From contig JADJES010000001.1 in assembly GCA_016708955.1 (NCBI GenBank), positions 496,001 through 560,000 on the forward strand: 64,000 nt of DNA, written 5' to 3'. The notes below the pieces were generated by a model. It was not told the DNA's origin. It did not search any database and saw only the letters and a list, made by a program, of their open reading frames with translations. The DNA comes from Nitrosomonas sp. Its GTDB lineage: Bacteria > Pseudomonadota > Gammaproteobacteria > Burkholderiales > Nitrosomonadaceae. Positions within the stretch are counted from its first letter, which is position 1. Each line of letters starts with the position of its first letter. Made by a program: the position numbers and the translations under genes. Below, piece after piece: positions 36,258-45,145 of this stretch.

Positions 36258-37631
36258 CTAAGTTTTAGGAAATAATTTTCCAGGATTAAGGATATTGTTA
36301 GGATCGAACAGATGTTTGATGCTTTTCATTAAATCTAGTGTTGTATGGTCTATCTCTTTCGTTACAAAAGCTCGTTTTTCGCTACCGACACCATGTTCTC
36401 CTGATAATGTACCTCGAAGCTGGATAACCAAGTCAAATATCTCATCCAAACAACGTTCCGCTCGTTTAACTTCTTCCGTATCATCAGGGTTTATCAATAA
36501 ATTGACATGGATATTACCGTTCCCGGCATGGCCAAAATTTACATTGTGCAGGTGATGTTGCGTACTTAGTTGTGTCAAGCCGTGTAGGAATTGGGGCAAG
36601 GTATTGACTGGTACTACGACATCTTCATTAATTTTCTTGGGTGCAATTTCACGCAATAAAGGGGATAAAGCCTTGCGGGCTCTCCATAGTGCTGCGGAAT
36701 CGTCCACCTGGTTGGCATGAATCAATCCACCGGTTCTGCATGCCTCAAGAATTGCGGATAACGCATCAGGAATGTCATTCTTGGAACCATCGATTTCAAT
36801 CATCAGCATGGCGGATGTGTCCGCGGGTAGCATGTCAGGATAGCGGCCACGTATCAAGTTTAACGAGCCGGAATCCAGAAATTCAAGAGCGCTTGGCAGT
36901 TGTGGTAGTGACATAATATTAACGATAGCTTCTGCACAACTTGATAGATCGTGGAAATGTGCTGTAATGCCTGCGACAACACTGGGTAAAGCAGTGAGTT
37001 TAAGTGTTGCCTCGGTAATCACCGCGAGTGTTCCTTCGGAACCAATTAAAAGACGAGTAAGATCATATCCAACGACACCTTTAGTGGTGTAGCAGCCGGT
37101 TGTAATGAAGTTTCCCGCACCGGTAACGGCTTTCAAACCCAGAACATGTTCTCGCGTCGTGCCATATTTAACCGCATGAGGACCACCCGCACTGGTGGCT
37201 ATATTTCCACCAACGCTTGAGAACATGGCGCTGGAAGGATCGGGCGGCCAGAAAAAACCAAATGGCTTGGCTGCATCTTGCACGGATTGATTCAAAACAC
37301 CAGGCTCAACCACGACAACACGATTCGCAGGGTCGACAGAAATGATATTGGTCATGCGTTCCATCGATAAAGCAATGCCACCAAATTCTGGCAAGCTACC
37401 GCCCGCAGTACCGGTACCACGCCCGCGGGGAATCAGTGGAATCTGATATCGATTGCATAGCGCCACGATGTGTTGCACTTCTTCTCTGGTTAGCGGAAAC
37501 AGTACGGCATCAGGCGGAAATATTTTTCGGCTGTTATCGTAGGCATAAGAATAACAATCAACCGGATCGGTATAAAAGCGATCGGGAGGAAATGCCACTT
37601 GCAAATCAGCTATCAAATTATCGGGTAACAT
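36258..37631 (-). CDS. FAD-binding oxidoreductase, GlcD / D-lactate dehydrogenase type
   Basis: 457-residue flavoprotein of the VAO/PCMH fold. The FAD-binding PRGRGTGTAGGSLPE and VVEPGVLNQ are in the N-terminal half, SSVGGNIATSAGGPHAVKYG follows, and the C-terminal HAGNGNIHVNLL and SGEHGVGSEKR with DPNNILNPGK are characteristic of glycolate oxidase GlcD and D-lactate dehydrogenases. The exact 2-hydroxyacid cannot be told; no GlcE or GlcF partner is adjacent, which favours a single-subunit D-lactate enzyme. Confidence 0.88.
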   Translation of the reverse strand: MLPDNLIADLQVAFPPDRFYTDPVDCYSYAYDNSRKIFPPDAVLFPLTREEVQHIVALCNRYQIPLIPRGRGTGTAGGSLPEFGGIALSMERMTNIISVDPANRVVVVEPGVLNQSVQDAAKPFGFFWPPDPSSAMFSSVGGNIATSAGGPHAVKYGTTREHVLGLKAVTGAGNFITTGCYTTKGVVGYDLTRLLIGSEGTLAVITEATLKLTALPSVVAGITAHFHDLSSCAEAIVNIMSLPQLPSALEFLDSGSLNLIRGRYPDMLPADTSAMLMIEIDGSKNDIPDALSAILEACRTGGLIHANQVDDSAALWRARKALSPLLREIAPKKINEDVVVPVNTLPQFLHGLTQLSTQHHLHNVNFGHAGNGNIHVNLLINPDDTEEVKRAERCLDEIFDLVIQLRGTLSGEHGVGSEKRAFVTKEIDHTTLDLMKSIKHLFDPNNILNPGKLFPKT

Positions 37632-37635
37632 GAAA

Positions 37636-38214
37636 TTAATTCAGATATTCGAAAACTTTGACGACTTTCTTTACGCCAGAGGTAGAGCTGGCAATTCGAG
37701 CTGCGTCATCCGCTTCTTGCCGCGTAACCACACCGAGCAAATACACTACCTCATTTTCGGTCACAATCTTGACGTGATTAATCTGAAACTTGCGTTCGGT
37801 TAAAAAACGAGTCTTTACTTTGGAAGTAATCAATGTGTCATTGCTGCGGGACGCCAGCGAAGTGTTTCCGGCAACAGCAATTTCATTGTAGATTCTGCGT
37901 ACATTATCAACACCCATAATCAGTTTTTCAATATCCGCCTTAATGGTTTCTGTCGGTGCTTCTCCCGTTAACAGAACCATGCGATTATAACTGGTGATAT
38001 TAATGTGTACTTTATCGCCAAATTGTTGATAAATACGCCGTGACCCTTTTAATTCAATGCCCTCATCTTCAATGAACATGCCACTGGTTCTACGATCCTC
38101 GGAGATATATGCGCCGGTTCCTGCTGCCGTACCAACTGCAAACATCGGAACACAACCTACCAGAAAAGGGAAGAATAAAAAAAGAGCCAGCCAAGTTTGA
38201 TTGAGATATTTCAT
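37636..38214 (-). CDS. BON-domain lipoprotein (DolP/YraP-like)
   Basis: 192 residues. The signal ends FLVGC with lipidated Cys21. Two BON domains follow: residues about 60-115 with VLLTGEAPTE, and about 125-190 with NDTLITSKVKTRF, VVYLLGVVTRQEADDA and GVKKVVKVFEYL. DolP of E. coli maintains outer-membrane integrity; the same location is inferred. It is 4 bp upstream of the FAD oxidase on the same strand. Confidence 0.9.
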   Translation of the reverse strand: MKYLNQTWLALFLFFPFLVGCVPMFAVGTAAGTGAYISEDRRTSGMFIEDEGIELKGSRRIYQQFGDKVHINITSYNRMVLLTGEAPTETIKADIEKLIMGVDNVRRIYNEIAVAGNTSLASRSNDTLITSKVKTRFLTERKFQINHVKIVTENEVVYLLGVVTRQEADDAARIASSTSGVKKVVKVFEYLN

Positions 38215-38327
38215 TTAATTTACTCCACAGAATTCAAAATTTCATGCCCGATAATACAGTAAAATAGCCGGATCACGAATAATCCATAGCCTAAAACACA
38301 GCATTACAAAGTGACTTAACAGGCATT

Positions 38328-38834
38328 ATGAGCATAGAAGAATACCAACATACTTTAACTGAACAAATCCAAAGTGCGGGTAAAGGTGATACTTCATCTA
38401 CGGTGCTGGGTGTGGCAGTGGGAGAGGATCGCTATCTGATTCCAATGACTGAAGTCAGCGAAGTCATACAAATACCCAAATTAGCGCACGTTCCGTTAAC
38501 GCAGCCCTGGTTTCTTGGTTTGGCCAATGTGCGCGGGAATCTCTACGGAATCACGGATTTAGGTGTTTATCTGGGCGATAATCCAACGGCATTCAACCTA
38601 AAATCACGAATACTACTCGCTTCTCCAGGGAATAAAATGTTTGGTGGTTTCATCGTCAACAGTATGCTGGGCATCAGAAGCTTGTCTGAATTCACACCGG
38701 TTAAATCGGCCAAAAAGAAACTGCCTAAGGGTGTTATCGCAAATTATAAGGATACAGAAGGGCGGCTATGGCGAGAATTAAGCCTGTATGAATTGATTCG
38801 CGATGAAAAATTCTTACAGATCGCGCGTGAATGA
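38328..38834 (+). CDS. CheW-like protein, probably PilI of twitching chemosensory system
   Basis: 168-residue CheW domain. VGEDRYLIPMTEVSEVI and PWFLGLANVRGNLYGITDLG match PilI rather than the flagellar CheW, including the tryptophan-phenylalanine before GLANVRG. CheW-type proteins couple receptors to a CheA kinase. Other pil-chp genes are absent here, so the gene is an isolated member. Confidence 0.82.
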   Translation: MSIEEYQHTLTEQIQSAGKGDTSSTVLGVAVGEDRYLIPMTEVSEVIQIPKLAHVPLTQPWFLGLANVRGNLYGITDLGVYLGDNPTAFNLKSRILLASPGNKMFGGFIVNSMLGIRSLSEFTPVKSAKKKLPKGVIANYKDTEGRLWRELSLYELIRDEKFLQIARE

Positions 38835-38900
38835 ATTGCCGTTTGAAGATATGCCGATACGTTTTTATTACAAATTATTTGATAAGTGATTAAGAGAATC

Positions 38901-39788
38901 ATGTCGACTTCCCACGCTGTAGCAAAAGATAAAGCCAAAATTCTGTCTGAGGCATTGCCTTATATACAACGCTTTCATGGTAAAACCATCGTTATTAAAT
39001 ATGGCGGGAATGCCATGGTGGAAGAAAATCTTAAACATGGATTCGCGCGCGATGTCGTGCTGTTGAAACTGGTTGGTATGAATCCGGTGGTGGTTCATGG
39101 CGGCGGCCCGCAGATCGATGACATGCTCAAGCGTGTCGGTAAGCAAGGTGAATTTATCCAAGGCATGCGCGTCACCGATGCGGAAACCATGGATTTGGTT
39201 GAAATGGTATTAGGCGGATCGGTCAACAAAGACATCGTGAATCTGATCAATCGCCACGGCGGCAAAGCCGTTGGGTTGACGGGCAAGGATGGCGCGTTTA
39301 TCCGCGCCAAGAAGATGCTCATGGCAGATCGCGAGACAGCGGGAAAATGGATCAATATCGGTCAGGTGGGTGAAATCGAATCGATTGATCCCTCGCTCAT
39401 TGCGCTGCTCGATACGCAGGATTTTATTCCGGTCATTGCGCCCATCGGTGTGGGTGCCGAAGGCGAATCGTATAATATCAATGCGGATCTGGTCGCCGGT
39501 AAGCTGGCTGAAATTCTCAAGGCGGAAAAACTGATTTTATTATCCAACATCCCCGGTGTGCTGGATAAAGATGGCAATTTACTGACCGGCCTTACCGCGA
39601 AAAGAGTGGACGAACTATTTGCCGATGGCACCATTTCCGGCGGTATGCTACCCAAAATCGGATCCGCTCTGGATGCCGTCAAGAAGGGTGTCAAATCTTG
39701 TCACATCATTGATGGACGGGTAGAGCATGCACTGCTGCTGGAAATATTGACCGATCAAGGTGTGGGGACTTTGATTAAGGAAAACTAG
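38901..39788 (+). CDS. argB: N-acetylglutamate kinase ArgB
   Basis: 295 residues from ATG 38901; a GTG at 38886 would add five residues. It phosphorylates N-acetylglutamate in arginine synthesis. KTIVIKYGGNAM near residue 30, VVVHGGGPQID, GLTGKDG and the C-terminal GGMLPKIGSALDAVKKGV are diagnostic. argJ of the same pathway lies about 9 kb downstream. Length is normal. Confidence 0.96.
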   Translation: MSTSHAVAKDKAKILSEALPYIQRFHGKTIVIKYGGNAMVEENLKHGFARDVVLLKLVGMNPVVVHGGGPQIDDMLKRVGKQGEFIQGMRVTDAETMDLVEMVLGGSVNKDIVNLINRHGGKAVGLTGKDGAFIRAKKMLMADRETAGKWINIGQVGEIESIDPSLIALLDTQDFIPVIAPIGVGAEGESYNINADLVAGKLAEILKAEKLILLSNIPGVLDKDGNLLTGLTAKRVDELFADGTISGGMLPKIGSALDAVKKGVKSCHIIDGRVEHALLLEILTDQGVGTLIKEN

Positions 39789-39806
39789 AAAAATCTTTGA
39801 CTGACT

Positions 39807-39882
39807 GTCATTTCGAGCGCCGCGAGAAATTTACAAAGATTCCTCTCTGCGTTCGGAATGACCAATGTCAGTTATTCAGGAT
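39807..39882. repeat. Dispersed imperfect palindrome between argB and trmJ
   Basis: gtcatttcgag...gaaattt and its imperfect complement agattcct...cggaatgac pair over about 18 of 26 positions (39807-39862), followed by cagttattcagga. The core and the cagttattcag end are shared with the 120-bp element at 41163-41282. It lies between convergent genes and may also terminate both. Confidence 0.7.
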
Positions 39883-39912
39883 TTCTATAGGTGCAGAAGA
39901 GGCCTTGGAATG

Positions 39913-40638
39913 CTACCAGCGCTTCCCCAATGCCGTCAGAATGCCGCGCAGAATCTGTACTTCCTCTTTCTCCAGCCGCGCCCGTGCGAACAAACGGCGG
40001 ATGCGCTGCATCAACAGCTTGGGTTTTTGCGGATCAAGAAAATCGCTGGCAATCATCGCCTGCTCAAGATGCGCATAAAATAATTCCAGATCATTAAAAC
40101 TAACGGGTGATCCAATCGGGGATGCAGGTTCTTCGTTTTCTATCAGCGCCATGCGTAGTTCGTAAGCCATCACTTGCACAGCGCTCGCTAAGTTCAGTGA
40201 ACTGAATTCCGGGTTGGCGGGAATATGAATAATGATCTGGCACTTATTCACTTCCGCGGTGGTCAGGCCGGAGGTTTCTGCGCCAAACAGCAATGCGACC
40301 GGCTGTTGCCGCGCATAACGCAATAATTCCCGTGCACCCTGCCGTGCATTGAACACATCATGCGAAAGGTCGCGTGGCCGCGCCGTCATTGCTGCAACCA
40401 TCACGGTGTTTTCCAGCGCTTCATCCAATTCGGTGCAAACCTTAATTTTATCCAGAATATCGCGCGCGCTCACAGCACGGGCATCCGCCTCTCGATCCGG
40501 GAAAAGCCGGGGATTGATCAGATACAATGCGCTTAATCCCATCGTTTTCATCGCACGCGCAGCCGCGCCGATATTGCCGGGATGGCTGGTATGGCTGAGA
40601 ACGATGCGAACATTATCAAGCGGGCAAGGAGCATTCAT
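39913..40638 (-). CDS. trmJ: tRNA (cytidine/uridine-2'-O-)-methyltransferase TrmJ
   Basis: 241-residue SPOUT methylase that modifies the 2'-O of position 32 in tRNA. The N-terminus NVRIVLSHTSHPGNIGAAARAMKTMG, then LLFGAETSGLT and IPANPEFSSLNLASAVQVMAYEL are the three SPOUT knot motifs of the TrmJ/LasT type. The C-terminal extension (RRLFARARLEKEEVQILRG) is also typical. It converges with argB. Confidence 0.93.
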   Translation of the reverse strand: MNAPCPLDNVRIVLSHTSHPGNIGAAARAMKTMGLSALYLINPRLFPDREADARAVSARDILDKIKVCTELDEALENTVMVAAMTARPRDLSHDVFNARQGARELLRYARQQPVALLFGAETSGLTTAEVNKCQIIIHIPANPEFSSLNLASAVQVMAYELRMALIENEEPASPIGSPVSFNDLELFYAHLEQAMIASDFLDPQKPKLLMQRIRRLFARARLEKEEVQILRGILTALGKRW

Positions 40639-41162
40639 AGTGAAATAGGGTTGTTGCCAAAAAAGGAAGAATTGTGGATTGTATCAATCAATACGAGAAA
40701 CGGAGGTGCCATGACCAGGATTCCCTCGGTGCAACTCCGGATACCGGATTCTAACAGAGGTATGAACTGAAAGCAGTGGGCTGTCAGTGTGTTGTGTCAG
40801 CCGCAACAAGAAGAGTTTTTACCGAAACATTGAATCAATAATAAAAAACTTGTTGTTTCGTAGCGGCTACCCCGGGACCACGAACGAGGAATGCCCGGGA
40901 TGACAAAATGGGGAGCAATAAATGGGGGGCTAAGGGCGAAGGAAACAACCCCGGAGCTCCTACCGTACTCAAGCTCACACTACACCCCAGAAAGGCAACT
41001 AAGCCGTCAGGTCGCGGTGGTCGCTGATGGTTTCGAGGGTTTTACCCGGCCGCGTTTGCAAGTGCAGCGGCGGGTGAGTTTTCCCCAAAATGCAGGCTTT
41101 TTAGCCCCGCTTTATCTTCGGCATGGGGTTCGACACTAAGTAACAATCCGAACGAGCGGTTA
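40639..41162. other. Gene-free spacer with GC-rich repeats
   Basis: No credible gene. A ccccgggacc...atgcccggg inverted motif lies at about 40871-40902, next to ccacgaacgagg and gatgacaaa words that recur in the dispersed repeats of this window. Open frames here lack family features. The spacer separates trmJ from the accessory block. Confidence 0.5.
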
Positions 41163-41282
41163 CTTAAGGAATCTCTGAATAACTCACCTTTGTCATTCCG
41201 AACGTAGTGAGGAATCTTTGGCAATCAACAGTATAGATTTCTCGCTCTGCTCGAAATGACAGTTATTCAGAGGTTCCTTAAG
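41163..41282. repeat. 120-bp MITE-like repeat with 22-bp inverted ends
   Basis: Ends cttaaggaatctctgaataact and agttattcagaggttccttaag are inverted copies with one mismatch. The interior is a second imperfect palindrome (tgtcattccgaacgtagtga... / ...gctctgctcgaaatgaca). Related pieces lie at 39807-39882 and, for the outer end, at 63786. There is no coding capacity. Confidence 0.8.
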
Positions 41283-41363
41283 CAGTGCTGTGGGCAAGTA
41301 TGCAACGCAGCAAGTCCGGTGTTTATATGATACTGGCACAATCATTAATTTTGTTCGGGAGTA

Positions 41364-41948
41364 ATGGAGATGGGAACACGCGCGGCAGCAAAATCTTTAC
41401 GGTCAATCTATCAACTTAAAATTACCCTAAAAGGTTTTCGTCCGCCAATATGGCGCAGGTTTTTAGTAGCGAGCACAGTCAGCCTGGAAGATGTGCATGA
41501 TATTTTGCAAATTGTGATGGGATGGACCGATTCCCATATGCACGAGTTCTCTAAGGGAAGTGATCGTTATGGCGTGCCGGATGCGGATTTTCCTTCGGAT
41601 ATTCTGGATGAAGCCAAATACCGGCTTGATCAGGTATTAAAGAAGGAAAAGGATAAGCTGAACTATACTTATGATTTTGGTGATGGCTGGGAGCATGAAG
41701 TCGTTCTGGAAAAAATCCTGCCGTTTGAAACAGGCGTTGCTTTGCCGGTGTGTCTCAAAGGCAGCGGGGCTTGTCCGCCTGAGGACATTGGCGGAATAGT
41801 GGGGTATGCGATGTTCCTGGATGCGATTTCGGATCCTGAACATCCGGAACACGAAAGCATGCTGGAATGGATAGCAGAGGATATCGACGGTGATTTTGAC
41901 CCGGAATATTTTGATTTGGCTGAAGTGAACAATCTGTTGCAGGGGTGA
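41364..41948 (+). CDS. Plasmid pRiA4b ORF-3 family protein
   Basis: 194 residues. IYQLKITLKGFRPPIWRRFLV, LEDVHDILQIVMGWTDSHMHEF, YTYDFGDGWEHEVVLEKILP and CLKGSGACPPEDIGG are the hallmarks of this family, also known from the IS1096 passenger TnpR-like protein. The function is unknown; members are frequent on plasmids and in accessory regions. It lies about 80 bp upstream of the restriction-modification genes and may share their transcript. Confidence 0.88.
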   Translation: MEMGTRAAAKSLRSIYQLKITLKGFRPPIWRRFLVASTVSLEDVHDILQIVMGWTDSHMHEFSKGSDRYGVPDADFPSDILDEAKYRLDQVLKKEKDKLNYTYDFGDGWEHEVVLEKILPFETGVALPVCLKGSGACPPEDIGGIVGYAMFLDAISDPEHPEHESMLEWIAEDIDGDFDPEYFDLAEVNNLLQG

Positions 41949-42028
41949 TGCGATGGACTGGCGGGACGCTCGCCGAAAAGTAAGTGTGGAAACATGAATA
42001 ATCGTTCATCAGGAAATTGTACCCAATT

Positions 42029-45000
42029 ATGGCAACTAAGGACGACAAGGCGGCAGGTAGCGGACCAAGCCAGAAACCGCAGCAAGAAACTATGCTGGAT
42101 GATGAATTTTCGCTCGAATTGCAGGAAGCATCGCCAGGTAGAACGATGCCGAGAAAAGAATCCTCTGGGAAACGCACACCGGATCAACGAAAAGAGAAGA
42201 ATCAGTCTTCCGAAGTGCTCAGTTACCGCCATGACGATAAACGCACCAACAATCCGCATGTCGGCATGGTCGATACGCATTCGGACGGTGTGGAAGGAAA
42301 AACCGCCTGGCAATACGACCCGCATATCGATCCGGCGCTGAATTTTGATAGCAGCCGCTCAACGATTGAAACCTTGATCGATGATGCGCTGGCATCGGGA
42401 GACAAAGAGCAGATGCAAGCGGCACTGGAACAGCTCAAACGCATGCAGTCGCCGTATTTGAACTGGAGCGGCAAGTCCGAACGCACCAGTTTCGCAGTGG
42501 ATACCGTGTCACTGCATGTGCACGAACGCATTGATCCGGCGACGATTCTGGCGGCGGTGCAGAAAAAGCTCAAAGACGGCAAAGGAAAACCCAGCGCCGC
42601 AATTCAACCGGATTTGTTCCATGCGCCGTTTGAAAACCTGCCGCTACGCGAAGCCATCGATTTTTACAAACACGACCGCGACTGGGCGAACCGGCTCATC
42701 GCCGGGGATTCGTTGCTGGTGATGAATTCGTTGCTGCAAAAAGAAGGCATGGCCGGGCAGGTGCAGATGATCTACCTCGACCCGCCTTACGGCATCAAAT
42801 ACGGCTCCAATTTCCAGCCGTTCGTCAACAAACGCGACGTGAAAGACCGCAGCGACGAAGATCTGACGCAGGAACCGGAAATGATCAAGGCGTTTCGTGA
42901 TACCTGGGAACTGGGCATTCATTCGTACCTGACTTATCTGCGCGACCGGTTACTGTTAGCGAAAGAACTGCTACACGAATCGAGCAGCGTGTTTGTGCAG
43001 ATTTCGTATGAGAATTTGCATTTAGTTAGGAATTTTATGGATGAGGTGTTTTGTGCTGAGAATTTTTGCTCACTGATATATTTTTCCACTACTACTGGGC
43101 AAGCCAGCAAACTGCTACCGTCCAGTGGTGATTATATTCTTTGGTATGCGAATGACAAAACGCACGTAAAGTACCGGCAACTGTTTCACGATAAAGCAAC
43201 TGGGGATCTAGCCAGTTATTCTAAGGCCCGACATAAGGACGGGCGGATTCGAACAATAACCAAGTACGAACAAGGCAATCACGAAAAAATTGGTGATGAG
43301 TGGATGGTATTTTCTGCCCAGAATCTGCGTTCTCAAGGCGGTGGAGATGAGGAAAGTCGAAAGTTCGCTATATTCGGACAAACTTTCGATTGTGGTTCAA
43401 ATCATCACTGGAAAACTCCGCCAGAACCAGGAATGCAACGGGTTGTTTTTGCAAATCGAATCGTGGTGAATGGAAATACTCCCAACTATATGCGATTCAT
43501 AAAGGATCACCCTGTTTTTCCAATAACGGATAGATGGCTTGATACAGCTATTGCAGGATTTTCTGGCGACAAAAAGCAATATGTAGTTGAGACACCTAAC
43601 AGCGTCATCGAACGTTGTATTCTTATGACCACCGACCCTAGCGATCTGGTGCTCGATCCAACCTGCGGTTCCGGCACCACCGCTTTCGTCGCCGAAAGAT
43701 GGGGTCGCCGCTGGATTACCACCGACACGTCGCGCGTGGCCGTGACCCTGGCGAAGCAGCGCTTGATGACCGCAAGCTATGATTATTTTGAACTCAAATA
43801 TCCGCACGAAGGATTGCGGAGCGGTTTCATCTACAAAACCGTGCCGCACGTCACGCTCAAGTCCATCGCCAACAATCCGGAGATCGACGAGATTTATGTA
43901 CGCATGCATCCGGCGGTTGAGACTGCATTGGCGGCGTTGAATGCCATTCTTCCGGATTCAGCGTCATTCCCGCGCAGGCGGGAATCCAAGGTTTTTGTTG
44001 CATCACTGGATTCCCGCCTGCGCGGGAATGACGATTCAGCAGGTCAAAGCGGGAATGAGGGTGATTTGAAAGAATGGCAAGTGCCCTTCGATTTTCCGGT
44101 CGATTGGCCAGAAGCCGCAAAAAAACCATTCGATGCCTTCCATGCCGCGCGTCAGGCGATGCAGAAGCAAATGGACGCATCGATCGCCGCGCATGCGGGG
44201 CAGGAAATTCTGTATGACCAGCCAGCGGTGTCCAAAAGCAAATTGCGCATCACCGGCCCGTTCACCGTCGAAGCGGTGCCGTTTGCCACGGTGCTGGGGC
44301 TGGATGAAGCCGAGCAACCCAAGGAAGCGGATATTGCCGTGGCGCGCTCGGGCGCGACCTGGCGGCAAAGCCAATGGCGCGATGAATTGCTGAAAGCGGG
44401 CATCCGCGGCAAAGGCGGGCAGAAAATCCAGTTGCTGGATCTGGTGCCACTGCCCGGTGCGAAATATATACACGTTATCGGCACGGTGGCCGACACCGGC
44501 GACAAGGTGGCGGTGAGTTTCGGGCCGGAGCATGCGGCTCTGGAACAACGGCAGGTGGAGATCGCCATGCGCGAGGCGGGCGAGCTGTTTCCGTTACCGA
44601 AGATGCTGGTGTTTTGTGCGTTTACCTTCGATCCGGAAGCCGCCAAGGATATCGATACGATCAAAGGCATTACCGCGCTGAGAGTGCAGATGAATACCGA
44701 TTTGCTGACGGAAGACCTGAAGAAAGGGCGCGCCAGCAACGAGTCGTTCTGGCTGATGGGGCAACCGGATGTGATCGTCAAGCAGATCAAAGCCGGGTGC
44801 TATCAGGTGGAAGTGCGCGGCTTTGATTATTTTGATACCAAAACCGGCGAACTGAAATCCGGCGGCAAAAAGAATATCGCGATGTGGGCGCTGGATACCG
44901 ATTACGACAACCGCTCGTTGTTTCCGCGCCAGGTATTTTTCCCGATGGCCGGGAGTGGTGATGGCTGGAACAAGCTGCGCAAGGATATTCGCGCCGAGCT

Positions 45001-45145
45001 CAACGAGGAGTTGCTGGAGCAGTTCCACGGCACGGTGTCGTTGCCGTTTGAAGCCGGGGAGAACGAATGCATTGCGGTGAAAATCGTCGATGACCGCGGC
45101 ATTGAATCGCTCAAAGTGATTAACCTGGATCGGATAGCCGTCTGA
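42029..45145 (+). CDS. Type III-like DNA methyltransferase (Mod)
   Basis: 1038 residues from ATG 42029 (a TTG at 42017 is open in frame). Beta-class amino-methylase order: motif IV MIYLDPPYGIKYGSNF with DPPY at residue 251, and the SAM-binding DPTCGSGTTAF at residue 543. FVQISYENLHLVRNFMDEVF between them is usual for type III Mod. The N-terminal 130 residues are charged and low-complexity. Residues about 645-670 are encoded by an inserted palindromic element plus its target duplication, still in frame. The stop overlaps the start of the restriction subunit by one base. Target specificity is unknown. Confidence 0.9.
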   Translation: MATKDDKAAGSGPSQKPQQETMLDDEFSLELQEASPGRTMPRKESSGKRTPDQRKEKNQSSEVLSYRHDDKRTNNPHVGMVDTHSDGVEGKTAWQYDPHIDPALNFDSSRSTIETLIDDALASGDKEQMQAALEQLKRMQSPYLNWSGKSERTSFAVDTVSLHVHERIDPATILAAVQKKLKDGKGKPSAAIQPDLFHAPFENLPLREAIDFYKHDRDWANRLIAGDSLLVMNSLLQKEGMAGQVQMIYLDPPYGIKYGSNFQPFVNKRDVKDRSDEDLTQEPEMIKAFRDTWELGIHSYLTYLRDRLLLAKELLHESSSVFVQISYENLHLVRNFMDEVFCAENFCSLIYFSTTTGQASKLLPSSGDYILWYANDKTHVKYRQLFHDKATGDLASYSKARHKDGRIRTITKYEQGNHEKIGDEWMVFSAQNLRSQGGGDEESRKFAIFGQTFDCGSNHHWKTPPEPGMQRVVFANRIVVNGNTPNYMRFIKDHPVFPITDRWLDTAIAGFSGDKKQYVVETPNSVIERCILMTTDPSDLVLDPTCGSGTTAFVAERWGRRWITTDTSRVAVTLAKQRLMTASYDYFELKYPHEGLRSGFIYKTVPHVTLKSIANNPEIDEIYVRMHPAVETALAALNAILPDSASFPRRRESKVFVASLDSRLRGNDDSAGQSGNEGDLKEWQVPFDFPVDWPEAAKKPFDAFHAARQAMQKQMDASIAAHAGQEILYDQPAVSKSKLRITGPFTVEAVPFATVLGLDEAEQPKEADIAVARSGATWRQSQWRDELLKAGIRGKGGQKIQLLDLVPLPGAKYIHVIGTVADTGDKVAVSFGPEHAALEQRQVEIAMREAGELFPLPKMLVFCAFTFDPEAAKDIDTIKGITALRVQMNTDLLTEDLKKGRASNESFWLMGQPDVIVKQIKAGCYQVEVRGFDYFDTKTGELKSGGKKNIAMWALDTDYDNRSLFPRQVFFPMAGSGDGWNKLRKDIRAELNEELLEQFHGTVSLPFEAGENECIAVKIVDDRGIESLKVINLDRIAV
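43963..44032. repeat. 70-bp palindromic mini-element inside mod, with 8-bp target duplication
   Basis: Perfect 26-bp inverted ends (gtcattcccgcgcaggcggg... at 43963-43988 and complement at 44007-44032) around an 18-base centre. The 8-bp direct repeat gattcagc flanks it at 43955-43962 and 44033-44040. Element plus one duplication is 78 bp, exactly 26 codons, so the reading frame is preserved. The encoded peptide has the SFPRRRES...DSRLRGNDD pattern commonly seen where such repeats enter genes. Confidence 0.93.

Noticed and set aside
36295..36916. Plus-strand frames opposite the FAD oxidase gene
   Set aside because: They are shadows of a strongly conserved minus-strand gene.
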